NCBI GenBank assembly: GCA_023458555.1
Contig: JAEWYS010000008.1
Span: 422,430 to 486,429 of the forward strand
Direction: 5' to 3'
Source: Bacteroidota bacterium
GTDB lineage: Bacteria; Bacteroidota; Bacteroidia; Cytophagales; Cytophagaceae
Length of the DNA: 64,000 nucleotides
Each line of letters starts with the position of its first letter. Positions within the stretch are counted from its first letter, which is position 1. Below the pieces are notes generated by a model. That model made no database searches. It was not told where the DNA came from and saw only the letters and a list, made by a program, of their open reading frames with translations. Shown one piece after another: positions 27,180-34,936 of the stretch. Made by a program: the position numbers and the translations under genes.

Positions 27180-27719
27180 ATGACAAAAATACGATCAACA
27201 ACAGTGCTGGCTGTTTTGCACAACGGGGAAGTTGCGATTGCTGCAGACGGACAGGCAACCATGGGCAATACCGTGGCAAAAAGTAATGTACGCAAAGTAC
27301 GAAAGCTTCTGGATGGAAAAATATTAACAGGATTTGCCGGTTCTACGGCCGATGCTTTTACTCTTCTTGAACGCTTCGAGGAAAAACTGAACTCCTACGG
27401 AGGCAATATGAAAAGAGCTGCAATAGAACTGGCCAAAGATTGGCGTACAGACCGTTTTTTGCGCAAGCTGGAAGCGATGATTATAACAGCCAACGCCTCT
27501 GAATTGCTGATAATCTCCGGGACGGGTGATGTGCTGGAACCGGACCATAATGTAGCCGCCATAGGCTCCGGAAGCATGTATGCCCAATCGGCTGCGCTTG
27601 CTCTGAAAAAGCATGCATCACATCTCAGCGCTGAAGATATTGTCAGAGAAAGTCTTAATATCGCGGCTGATATATGTATTTATACCAATCATAATATCAT
27701 TTTGGAAAAGCTATCCTGA
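27180..27719 (+). CDS. hslV: ATP-dependent protease peptidase subunit HslV (ClpQ)
   Basis: This 179-residue proteasome-beta-like peptidase matches HslV along its whole length: [53 protein letters not shown] and [10 protein letters not shown] are family hallmarks (given as separate segments). The nucleophile should be Thr7 in RSTTVLAV, exposed after removal of a six-residue propeptide. Most HslVs have a shorter leader before the TT. The partner unfoldase gene hslU is not adjacent; the next gene is an ArsC-like reductase 8 bp later. Confidence 0.93.
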   Translation: MTKIRSTTVLAVLHNGEVAIAADGQATMGNTVAKSNVRKVRKLLDGKILTGFAGSTADAFTLLERFEEKLNSYGGNMKRAAIELAKDWRTDRFLRKLEAMIITANASELLIISGTGDVLEPDHNVAAIGSGSMYAQSAALALKKHASHLSAEDIVRESLNIAADICIYTNHNIILEKLS

Positions 27720-27727
27720 CAAATCCA

Positions 27728-28075
27728 ATGGCTGAAATTACCATTTATCATAACCAGCGTTGCAGCAAAAGCCGGGAAGCTCTTGCCTTGCTCAACGAAT
27801 ATCCGCATAGCATAGAAATCATTGAGTATCTGAAAACGCCACTGACCGCCGGTCAGGTAGAAGATATCGCAGCCAGACTTGATGTAAGTCCGGAACAGCT
27901 GATCCGGAAAGAAGAATCCGTATATAAGGACTATTATAAGGGCAAAAAGCTGAATGATAAGGAATGGGTGAGGGTATTGGTTGAAAACCCGATTCTTTTA
28001 CAGCGTCCTATTGTGCTCAAAGGAGACAGGGGAGTAATCGCGAGACCACCTGAATTAGTGAAGGATCTTTTTTAG
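27728..28075 (+). CDS. arsC: ArsC-family glutaredoxin-like arsenate reductase
   Basis: The 115-residue thioredoxin-fold protein has the ArsC active-site loop YHNQRCSKSRE with nucleophile Cys12 and the downstream LQRPIV arginine motif that binds arsenate in true ArsC. It would reduce arsenate to arsenite using glutathione or glutaredoxin. No ars transporter or regulator is nearby, and the immediate neighbour is hslV, so a general YffB/Spx-like redox role is a reasonable alternative. Spacing of 8 bp suggests co-transcription with hslV. Confidence 0.82.
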   Translation: MAEITIYHNQRCSKSREALALLNEYPHSIEIIEYLKTPLTAGQVEDIAARLDVSPEQLIRKEESVYKDYYKGKKLNDKEWVRVLVENPILLQRPIVLKGDRGVIARPPELVKDLF

Positions 28076-28087
28076 CCCTATATATTT

Positions 28088-28106
28088 TATATGCAATCGG
28101 CATATA
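28088..28106. terminator. Small hairpin between arsC and a convergent gene
   Basis: TATATGC (28088-28094) and GCATATA (28100-28106) form a 7-bp AT-rich stem with a 5-nt loop midway between two convergent stops. There is no clean T tract, so terminator function is only plausible. Confidence 0.3.
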
Positions 28107-28115
28107 TACCGCGCA

Positions 28116-28982
28116 CTATCGTAATAAGATATAGCGCAGACCTAATTCAACCGAGTTATTCCAATAGGGAGCAGGAGAAAAAGCTCCGCTGTTGTACGTA
28201 AAGGTAAGGTGAAAACGATTTGTATCCTGGTCAACCTGCAAAACTCCGAAAAAAGCCAGTCCCTGCCTGTACCGGAATACAGGACCTGCCTGAATCAGCT
28301 CTCTGTAGCCCAGCAATAATGTCAGGAAACAATGATTATAGTAGTTTTTCTGATGCCTGAAAAGCAGATAGCTGCTGAATTTCCAATCCGGGCTCAGGAA
28401 ACCGGAATACGCAAGATTAACCTGTTCATATCGTTGCAGCCGCAGTACATTGGAAATTGCTACTCCTTCGGCATTGAATAATTGCCAGAAAGAAATTCCT
28501 GCTGTCCACTGGCGGTATTGCAGTGTCAAGCCGGCAGCTCCGTCAGGCAGTGACATATTTCCAGAACCGGAAGGCGCTGTAAAATTGACGGAAGCAAATC
28601 CGATATTAACACCGGAAGTGATGCTCATGTCTTGTGCTATATTGACCTCCAGCGCATAATTAAAATAAGCCCGTGGCCGTGATATATATGGCCCCTCGCG
28701 CTCATTAAAAAAAAACAGGCGGAAAGAGTTCAGATTTTTGTTTCCCGCAGAAGCTGTCTTTTCGGCCTCTGCCATAAAGCTGTTAATTCCACCGTATTTT
28801 CCTTGTTTAAATTTGTAGTAAGCAGCCAGACTAACCTTACTGTCATCCGGTACGTATGCCGGATTGGCAAGCGCCCCATGATAAAAATAACCGGAAAAAA
28901 TGTCCGGATAAACCGGTGAACCTTGTCCGCTGGCCTCCTGATACAAAACAATACAAATAAAAACGGCTAACAGGGTTTGCAT
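28116..28982 (-). CDS. PorP/SprF-family outer-membrane protein
   Basis: The 288-residue predicted beta-barrel has a signal peptide (ends EASGQ). It shares the family layout: an N-terminal FSGYFYHGALANPAY motif, which is a variant of the usual SQYMFNxxxxNPA, then alternating amphipathic strands with Gly/Tyr turns and a C-terminal aromatic strand LRYILLR. It is more divergent than the other two copies in this window. The gene is divergent from the ECF sigma/anti-sigma operon with only 84 bp between the starts. It may therefore be controlled by that sigma factor and serve its T9SS-type cargos. Confidence 0.72.
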   Translation of the reverse strand: MQTLLAVFICIVLYQEASGQGSPVYPDIFSGYFYHGALANPAYVPDDSKVSLAAYYKFKQGKYGGINSFMAEAEKTASAGNKNLNSFRLFFFNEREGPYISRPRAYFNYALEVNIAQDMSITSGVNIGFASVNFTAPSGSGNMSLPDGAAGLTLQYRQWTAGISFWQLFNAEGVAISNVLRLQRYEQVNLAYSGFLSPDWKFSSYLLFRHQKNYYNHCFLTLLLGYRELIQAGPVFRYRQGLAFFGVLQVDQDTNRFHLTFTYNSGAFSPAPYWNNSVELGLRYILLR

Positions 28983-29027
28983 TAATTAATATAGAATCAA
29001 TTACAAATATAATTTTTTTAATTATTC

Positions 29028-29042
29028 GTTACTTTTAGTAAC
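29028..29042. promoter_or_regulatory. Inverted repeat upstream of the ECF sigma gene
   Basis: GTTACT (29028-29033) and AGTAAC (29037-29042) form a perfect 6-bp inverted repeat around TTT. It lies 24 bp before the sigma-factor ATG, in the 84-bp divergent spacer shared with the PorP/SprF-like gene. It could be an operator or part of an auto-regulated promoter. Confidence 0.35.
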
Positions 29043-29066
29043 CTCAGAATGTCTTTAAGATAGGAA

Positions 29067-29657
29067 ATGAAAATCGAGGAAAAGCAAATACCTGATTTAA
29101 TTAGAGAAGGCAAGGACCGGGTCGTGATACCGGTTTTATACAAGGCTGTTTTTCCGAAAGTTAAAAATTATATTACAAAAAACAATGGTCAGCAGGAAGA
29201 TGCTTATGATGTATTTCAGGATGCGGTTTTTTTATTTTACAGACAGATCATTGAAAAGACCTTCAATGATAAATATACAGTCTACGGCTATTTGTACCGT
29301 CTGAGCATAAACCGGTGGATAAACAAGCTACGCAAAGACAAGCGAATAAGCTATACCGAATCCATAGATGAAGACGACAGCCAGGTCAGCTATATAGATA
29401 CCGAGGCTGATCCCTGGAGAAACAATGAAGAACAGACCAATATTCTTTCTACACTGTTTTCTGATATCGGAGATAAATGCATTGAAATTCTGACATTGGT
29501 AATCTATCATAATCTGCTTATGGAAGATATTATGATACGAACCGGATTAGTATCGGAAGGAGCTGTAAAGATGAAATTGAAACGCTGTAAGGAAAAATTA
29601 TATAAGGAAATTGAAAAAAATCCGGTATTGCTGGATAAACTAAAAGGCAATGGATAA
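29067..29657 (+). CDS. ECF-type RNA polymerase sigma factor
   Basis: The protein has 196 residues. A sigma-70 region 2 is recognisable around EDAYDVFQDAVFLFYRQI with the following YLYRLSINRWINKLRK helix (minus-10 recognition). A region-4-like segment near residues 140-185 ends GAVKMKLKRCKEKLYKEI, the basic recognition helix pattern. The last 8 bp overlap the start of a single-pass membrane protein gene, the usual arrangement for a sigma/anti-sigma pair. It is probably held at the membrane by that protein and released by an envelope signal. Confidence 0.85.
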   Translation: MKIEEKQIPDLIREGKDRVVIPVLYKAVFPKVKNYITKNNGQQEDAYDVFQDAVFLFYRQIIEKTFNDKYTVYGYLYRLSINRWINKLRKDKRISYTESIDEDDSQVSYIDTEADPWRNNEEQTNILSTLFSDIGDKCIEILTLVIYHNLLMEDIMIRTGLVSEGAVKMKLKRCKEKLYKEIEKNPVLLDKLKGNG

Positions 29658-30810
29658 GCAGGACCAACTATTTGAATATATATACGCATATTTTGAAGGG
29701 GAAAGCGATGCTGTATCCAGACAGGAGTTTGAATCAAAGCTGAAAAGCGATTCTGAGTTCCGGAAAAAAGTAGAGCAATACAAACAGATTCCCGAGCTCG
29801 TGGTGCGTCATCGGCTGCTGAATGTCCGGCAAATTCTTGACTCCGAACATGCTCGTTACTCCGAAAGCACTTCCGGAACAAACGGACCGGGGAAGAAAGG
29901 ATTGCTGACCGTAGTGCTGGCAGTCTGCCTTGTATCCGGTTTGATAGGTTTTTATAATTTCTCCAAAAGCAAATCAATCCCCACAGACACGGTAACACCG
30001 CAGCCTGCCACAGCGGATAGCTCCCTGACAGCTGACTTTGGGGGTTCGGAACAGCATAAAGAAACAGTTTATACCCCACCCGCGGACAGTCATAAAGCAC
30101 CGATAGCCGGCATGCCCTCCGAATCACTAACAGATTCATACGTAGACACTTTCGTTCCGGATCCGGATAGTCTGCCCGGAACAACACTTCCTGAAACCAT
30201 TGCAATATCCGGGCAGACAGAGGGAGCTGGTTCTGTTATTCCGGACAAGGTAGCAGAACCGGTTTACCATACAGAGAAAGCGAATCTCCAGACCGAAGAT
30301 GCTCCTGCAAATCTGACAGCCTCATGCTCACTAACAACCAGAGCCATGATCCATATCCGGAATACCTGCTATCAGGAAGCCACCGGTAAGATAACCGTTT
30401 CTTTCCCTGATGAGCATGAATCGTTTCGGGTCACCATCAATCATCAGCAGGTATATAGTAACCAGGCGGAATATCTGCAGGCTGGAATATATCAGCTGAG
30501 AGTTACCGATCTTCATGGTTGTCAAAGCGACTATCAGGCAGAAGTAAAAGAAGAATTCTGTCATACTGATTTCGTGCTAAATCCTAATACCGGGAAGTTT
30601 TGGGATACCCCGTTTTATGATTTTTCAGGTATTCTTACAATATTTGACAAAAATGGGAAGATTGTATGTAAAAAGCATATACCGGATCATAGCATCTGGC
30701 AGTGGGGGGGAAGACAGGACGACGGCCAGCTTATACCGGGATATTATCTGTTTAGCCTTCACTATGAAAACGGGACCATTTATCAGGGAAGCATTACCAT
30801 TGCTCAATAA
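29650..30810 (+). CDS. Predicted membrane anti-sigma factor with SprB-like repeat and T9SS type-B-like C-terminal domain
   Basis: Three regions can be seen in the 386 residues. The cytoplasmic part (about 1-82) is acidic and helical (YIYAYFEGESDAVSRQEFE), like anti-sigma N-termini. One membrane helix spans about 85-104 (LLTVVLAVCLVSGLIGF). Outside, a Thr/Pro/Ser-rich linker leads to a SprB-like repeat (about 232-303, with paired Cys, LQAGIYQLRVTD, HGC). Residues 304-386 resemble the gliding-motility CTD: LNPNTG, LTIFDKNGK, W-x-WGG, IPGYYLFSL, YQGSITI. The 8-bp overlap with the sigma gene supports pairing. The cargo-like end on a membrane regulator is unusual. Confidence 0.72.
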   Translation: MDKQDQLFEYIYAYFEGESDAVSRQEFESKLKSDSEFRKKVEQYKQIPELVVRHRLLNVRQILDSEHARYSESTSGTNGPGKKGLLTVVLAVCLVSGLIGFYNFSKSKSIPTDTVTPQPATADSSLTADFGGSEQHKETVYTPPADSHKAPIAGMPSESLTDSYVDTFVPDPDSLPGTTLPETIAISGQTEGAGSVIPDKVAEPVYHTEKANLQTEDAPANLTASCSLTTRAMIHIRNTCYQEATGKITVSFPDEHESFRVTINHQQVYSNQAEYLQAGIYQLRVTDLHGCQSDYQAEVKEEFCHTDFVLNPNTGKFWDTPFYDFSGILTIFDKNGKIVCKKHIPDHSIWQWGGRQDDGQLIPGYYLFSLHYENGTIYQGSITIAQ

Positions 30811-30874
30811 AGTAAAAGCCAAAACTCTTCATATAAAGTAACAACTGAACAAAGCTGAGAATAAAATAACCGGA

Positions 30875-32485
30875 ATGAAAAAAATCGCTGTCATATGGCT
30901 GTTCCTGATCCTCTCAATATCAATTGAAGGCTTCGGACAACTATTTTCTGTTCCGGACCCTCAGCTAAAAATCTATCTCCAAAGCCGTTACCCTAATAGT
31001 TTTGATCAGGATGGATACCTGATCATCGCCAATGCCAGAACAGAGACACTACCATTGATCTGTGAAGACCAGGGTATACAAAGTGCTGACGGGATTCAAT
31101 ATTTTACCAATGTAAAACGTATCCGACTATCCAATAACGCTATACGCCATCTACCGGATCTTTTCCGGCTCGAAAATCTTGAGGTTCTTGAAATCAATGA
31201 TAACCAGATTGACTATCTGCCGGATCTGTCCTATCTGACAAAGCTGAAAACTCTGGTAATAAACCGGAATCATATACAGAATCTTTCCACAATCAGTTCG
31301 CTGACAGGCCTGGAAGAACTCTATACTCACAGCAATCCGCTAAAAAAACTGCCGGACATAAGCCGGCTTACCAATCTGAGAAAGATACACCTGGCTTATT
31401 GCGAACTGGATGAGCTGCCTGATCTAAGCCATCTACAGCAGCTTGTAGAGCTGATTTGTTATAAAAACAACCTTACCGTATTACCGGACCTGACCAATCT
31501 GCCATCATTAAAATACCTCGATGCCGGATATAATCAGCTAAAGCAGTTCCCGGAGTTTTCTTCCGATCCGGTCATTGAGACAATCTATCTGAACTCAAAT
31601 GATATCCGTGATTTACCTTCGTTTGAAGGTTTTTCTTCATTGATTAAGCTGCGCATATACGACAACTATCTAAATTTTGAAGACCTGTTACCATTGACCA
31701 GCCTTGATAACTATAACGATATATATAAATTCACTCCCCAGAAAAAATTTGACAAAGGCTTTGTAAAAGACCACATGGAAACAGATGATTTCTCCGTTAC
31801 TCTATCAGAAATCGGGCACGCTGAAAACCAGGTCTATCAATGGTACAAAGACCAGCATGTACTCACTTCTTTCGACGCTCCTGCTTTGCATGTGCATAAC
31901 CTGACCAGGAAAGATGCCGGAAAATATTACTGCAAGGCAATGCATCCGGCATTTCCGGAACTTATTCTTGAAACAGATACTTTTACAGTTGAAGTATCCC
32001 GATGCCTTATTCCGGATTTATTATCTTTTTCCGTCAATGAAAAAAACTGCCAGCACAAAGGTATGCTAACGGTTCACGCCCAAAATCAGCCTCAGCCTGT
32101 TTCTTTTTACTATCTGATCGGGGAAATAAGCGGGGATACGCTTGAGTCTTCCGATGGCTTTTTTGATCAGCTTGACGAACCAAGCTATCAATTAGTTATA
32201 CAAACAGGAAAGTGCAGGCGGAATTATTCGTATTCTATTAATATACCTCAGAGTAAATGTGACGAGATCTTTATTACACCTAATGGAGACGGGATTGATG
32301 AATCATACTTTATTTCTCAGAGTGGCAGGGCCGTCATTCGCGATAAATTTGGCATAGCCATATATGAACTGTCCACACCAGCCTCATGGGAAGGCAATGG
32401 CCTGCACGGAAAAGTCAGTCCGGGATTATACTTTATCGATATTAATAACGGAAGCGAAGTTTTACAGATAAGTGTAATATATTAA
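30875..32485 (+). CDS. Secreted LRR-Ig protein with SprB-like and T9SS type-B-like C-terminus
   Basis: The protein has 536 residues. The signal peptide ends GFGQ. Leucine-rich repeats (about 60-280) follow the pattern LxxLxxLxINxNxIxxLPDLSxLTxL, with period about 22. An Ig-like domain (about 290-375) has the YYCKA cysteine strand. Next is a SprB-like Cys-containing domain, then a short type-B-like CTD from residue 462 (ITPNGDGIDESYFI, RDKFGIAIYEL, SWEGNG, SPGLYFIDI). It starts 64 bp after the anti-sigma gene and shares its C-terminal module, so it is probably in the same transcript and is the likely surface component of that system. Confidence 0.8.
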   Translation: MKKIAVIWLFLILSISIEGFGQLFSVPDPQLKIYLQSRYPNSFDQDGYLIIANARTETLPLICEDQGIQSADGIQYFTNVKRIRLSNNAIRHLPDLFRLENLEVLEINDNQIDYLPDLSYLTKLKTLVINRNHIQNLSTISSLTGLEELYTHSNPLKKLPDISRLTNLRKIHLAYCELDELPDLSHLQQLVELICYKNNLTVLPDLTNLPSLKYLDAGYNQLKQFPEFSSDPVIETIYLNSNDIRDLPSFEGFSSLIKLRIYDNYLNFEDLLPLTSLDNYNDIYKFTPQKKFDKGFVKDHMETDDFSVTLSEIGHAENQVYQWYKDQHVLTSFDAPALHVHNLTRKDAGKYYCKAMHPAFPELILETDTFTVEVSRCLIPDLLSFSVNEKNCQHKGMLTVHAQNQPQPVSFYYLIGEISGDTLESSDGFFDQLDEPSYQLVIQTGKCRRNYSYSINIPQSKCDEIFITPNGDGIDESYFISQSGRAVIRDKFGIAIYELSTPASWEGNGLHGKVSPGLYFIDINNGSEVLQISVIY

Positions 32486-32571
32486 CCGGTAAGAAAAAAC
32501 ACATAAACAGCCCATACCTGGCAGAGTATTTTTTCACTATAATTATAAAGTCAAATTCATTTTTTCATTTT

Positions 32572-32595
32572 TTTTGATGATATTTCCCATCAAAA
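32572..32595 (+). promoter_or_regulatory. Stem-loop upstream of the first GEVED-CTD gene
   Basis: TTTTGATG (32572-32579) pairs perfectly with CATCAAAA (32588-32595) around an 8-nt loop ATATTTCC. It is preceded by T-rich sequence and lies 42 bp before the ATG. A matching element with a compensatory base change precedes the paralogous gene (34869-34886). Confidence 0.5.
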
Positions 32596-32637
32596 GAACT
32601 TATTATCTTGCGTTCTATATCCAACCTTATACCCTTT

Positions 32638-34647
32638 ATGCGAACTATATTACGACTTCTGGCTGTTTCATTGCTGGCTTTCGCAACATTTCCCGCTCAG
32701 GCACAACTCGAATATAAATACTCTTCAAGTATAGGTGGTACAACCAATATCATTTCTTCTTTTCTTTTCGATACAGACCATTATAATACAGTCCATGTGC
32801 TGGAAAGTAAAAGGGGACTTACACAATTGATCGAATATTACCAGATCAAACGATTTAACAGCAGCAATAATTTAACCGACAGCATCCGTCTTTCCTTCGG
32901 AATCCTGCCAATCATCAATATTCCACAGATTATCGTGTTCAGATGCGCAGGCAATGGCAATTATTACGCCCTGACGACACTCAATACATTCCTCGCTTTC
33001 AACGCAAAAGGCGAGCTTCTTTTTAGCAAGGACCTTCAGACAGAACCTGATTTGCTGGATATTGTACTTTACCCCGGAATAAATGCCCGGGAAATGGTTA
33101 TCGGCAATAATATGATTCATATTCTTTCTGCCAATTATGTTTTTCTTTTCAATCTTAACGGACTATACATTGACCGGTGGCAAACCGGGGAGCAGTCTTA
33201 CCCGGAAAAAATAGCTGTTGACAGTAAAGGCAATACCTATGTGCTCGGATACAACACTATAGTTATGTTTGATACAGACCATGAAATGATAAAAGACATT
33301 TATATCTCTTCAAACAATACAATTTCAGGCATATACCCGGATAGTAAAGACCGTATTTTTGTAACGTATGATTCCCCGGCCAATTATTATGTAGATGTAT
33401 TCGATACTTCCGGCAGCTGGCTTGGCTCCATTTCCGGTCATACAATAACAGACGCTCAGACAAACGAAGAAGTTTTTCTTGGTTTTCGTACGCTCGGTCA
33501 GGTTATATATCAAAATGACAAACTTTATATAGCAGATCTTCAATCGATGAGCCTGAGTATGCGGGTGGCTAATTATGCCTACGACCGTATTGCTGTCTAT
33601 ACAAAAGAAAAGCTTCCGCCGATGGGGCTTTACGGACCTCAGCGTATTCCGATTAATACACCCGTCACCTATCAGATACTGCCCAAACGCGATAATATTT
33701 ATCCATACTGCCGGTATACCGGCAAAAATATGTCCAGGACAGCAAGTAGTACCGATCCGCATGACGGCAATTCCGGGGAGGATTACATGAATATAACGCT
33801 CATTGCCTCTGCTGAAACAACCCCGGGAAGACTGATATGCCTCTACTACACCAACAACGGCGAGGATAGTGTATATGTTGATATTACTCCATATTCGCCT
33901 GATAAGCCATATGCAATTGCATCTGTTACCTGTGATACCAGAGATTATATTCTTTGCAGTGATGGCAATATTGAATCATTTCAATTCAGCGACCTGATTA
34001 AAACAGGAATGGAGTGTGAAGTTTTTAGCTATAAAGACTTCACGCTGGACAGTATCACTGCCAATGCCAATATCGGCCAGCTATACAATGCTACGCTGTC
34101 TTTGGCTACCGTTGATCCCTCGATAGCGTACTACGCAGGCATATGGATTGATCTGAATAATGACGGCGATTTTGATGATGCAGATGAATTTGCCGGTACC
34201 GCTATTGCTTTTGAAGGGCAGGTAAAGTTTCTTAATATCCATATACCGCCTACCTCGGATTATACCGGCAATGTCCGTATGCGTTTACGTTCAAGATCCC
34301 TGTATCCGTTTTCCGCTGATGAAGCTTGTATGCGTCCCGGTGACTCGGGAGAAACACAGGATTATGCAGTTCACCTCACCCAGCCGGTGACACTGGCTGC
34401 GTCGGAAGCCATAACTCCCAACAACGATGGGAAAAATGATCATTTCGTTGTAAAAGGAATTGACCCTCTTTACAACAATAAGCTGATTATTACTGACGCA
34501 TACGGTAAAGTTATAAAAGAAACTGACAATTATACGAACGACTGGCCTGGTCAAAACGAATATAGTACGGTACCTAAAGGCACCTATTATTTTTTCTTCG
34601 AAAACGGCCCCGGTTCAATCAACGGATTCTTCATTATTAATTACTAA
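32638..34647 (+). CDS. Secreted propeller-GEVED protein with T9SS type-B C-terminal domain (paralogue 1)
   Basis: From ATG 32638 the protein has 669 residues and a signal peptide ending FPAQAQ; an upstream in-frame start would add ten residues before it. The first half has NHL/propeller-like strands (IAVDSKGNTYVLGYN, YPDSKDRIFVTYD). A GEVED-type domain follows (YYAGIWIDLNNDGDFDD, DYTGNVRMRLRSR, GETQDYAV). The C-terminal type-B domain has ITPNNDGKNDHF, KLIITDAYGKVI, NDWPGQ and GTYYFFF. It should be exported by the T9SS and anchored or released at the cell surface. The downstream gene is a close paralogue in tandem. Confidence 0.83.
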   Translation: MRTILRLLAVSLLAFATFPAQAQLEYKYSSSIGGTTNIISSFLFDTDHYNTVHVLESKRGLTQLIEYYQIKRFNSSNNLTDSIRLSFGILPIINIPQIIVFRCAGNGNYYALTTLNTFLAFNAKGELLFSKDLQTEPDLLDIVLYPGINAREMVIGNNMIHILSANYVFLFNLNGLYIDRWQTGEQSYPEKIAVDSKGNTYVLGYNTIVMFDTDHEMIKDIYISSNNTISGIYPDSKDRIFVTYDSPANYYVDVFDTSGSWLGSISGHTITDAQTNEEVFLGFRTLGQVIYQNDKLYIADLQSMSLSMRVANYAYDRIAVYTKEKLPPMGLYGPQRIPINTPVTYQILPKRDNIYPYCRYTGKNMSRTASSTDPHDGNSGEDYMNITLIASAETTPGRLICLYYTNNGEDSVYVDITPYSPDKPYAIASVTCDTRDYILCSDGNIESFQFSDLIKTGMECEVFSYKDFTLDSITANANIGQLYNATLSLATVDPSIAYYAGIWIDLNNDGDFDDADEFAGTAIAFEGQVKFLNIHIPPTSDYTGNVRMRLRSRSLYPFSADEACMRPGDSGETQDYAVHLTQPVTLAASEAITPNNDGKNDHFVVKGIDPLYNNKLIITDAYGKVIKETDNYTNDWPGQNEYSTVPKGTYYFFFENGPGSINGFFIINY

Positions 34648-34868
34648 ACCGTTACCTGCATTACTGATCCGGCAGGGGGGATATCCATCAAATAATTGAT
34701 TTATAGCTATTTTTAAATTATTCAACGACTTAATTCATAAGCATCTGATTCCAAACAGATTTCCATGCTTTCGACAAGTCCGATAAAAAGATTTCAATAT
34801 TCCCGCAGAATCCTATATAACAGATTGCTTATTATTTAACGAAGAACAATTTATTTTTTCATTTTTTT

Positions 34869-34886
34869 TGAGGATATTTCACCTCA
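34869..34886 (+). promoter_or_regulatory. Stem-loop upstream of the second GEVED-CTD gene
   Basis: TGAGG (34869-34873) pairs with CCTCA (34882-34886) around the 8-nt loop ATATTTCA, 50 bp before the ATG at 34937. The surrounding T-rich sequence is nearly identical to that of the first paralogue, but the central stem pair differs on both sides so pairing is kept (T-A there, G-C here). Confidence 0.5.
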
Positions 34887-34936
34887 TAAAATAATACTGC
34901 CATTTTATAGTAAGCCTACATTCCCCTTAATGTCCT

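Noticed and set aside
34648..34936. A mobile element or remnant explaining the tandem GEVED-CTD paralogues.
   Set aside because: No terminal inverted repeats, transposase fragment or target duplication is visible; simple tandem duplication and divergence suffices.
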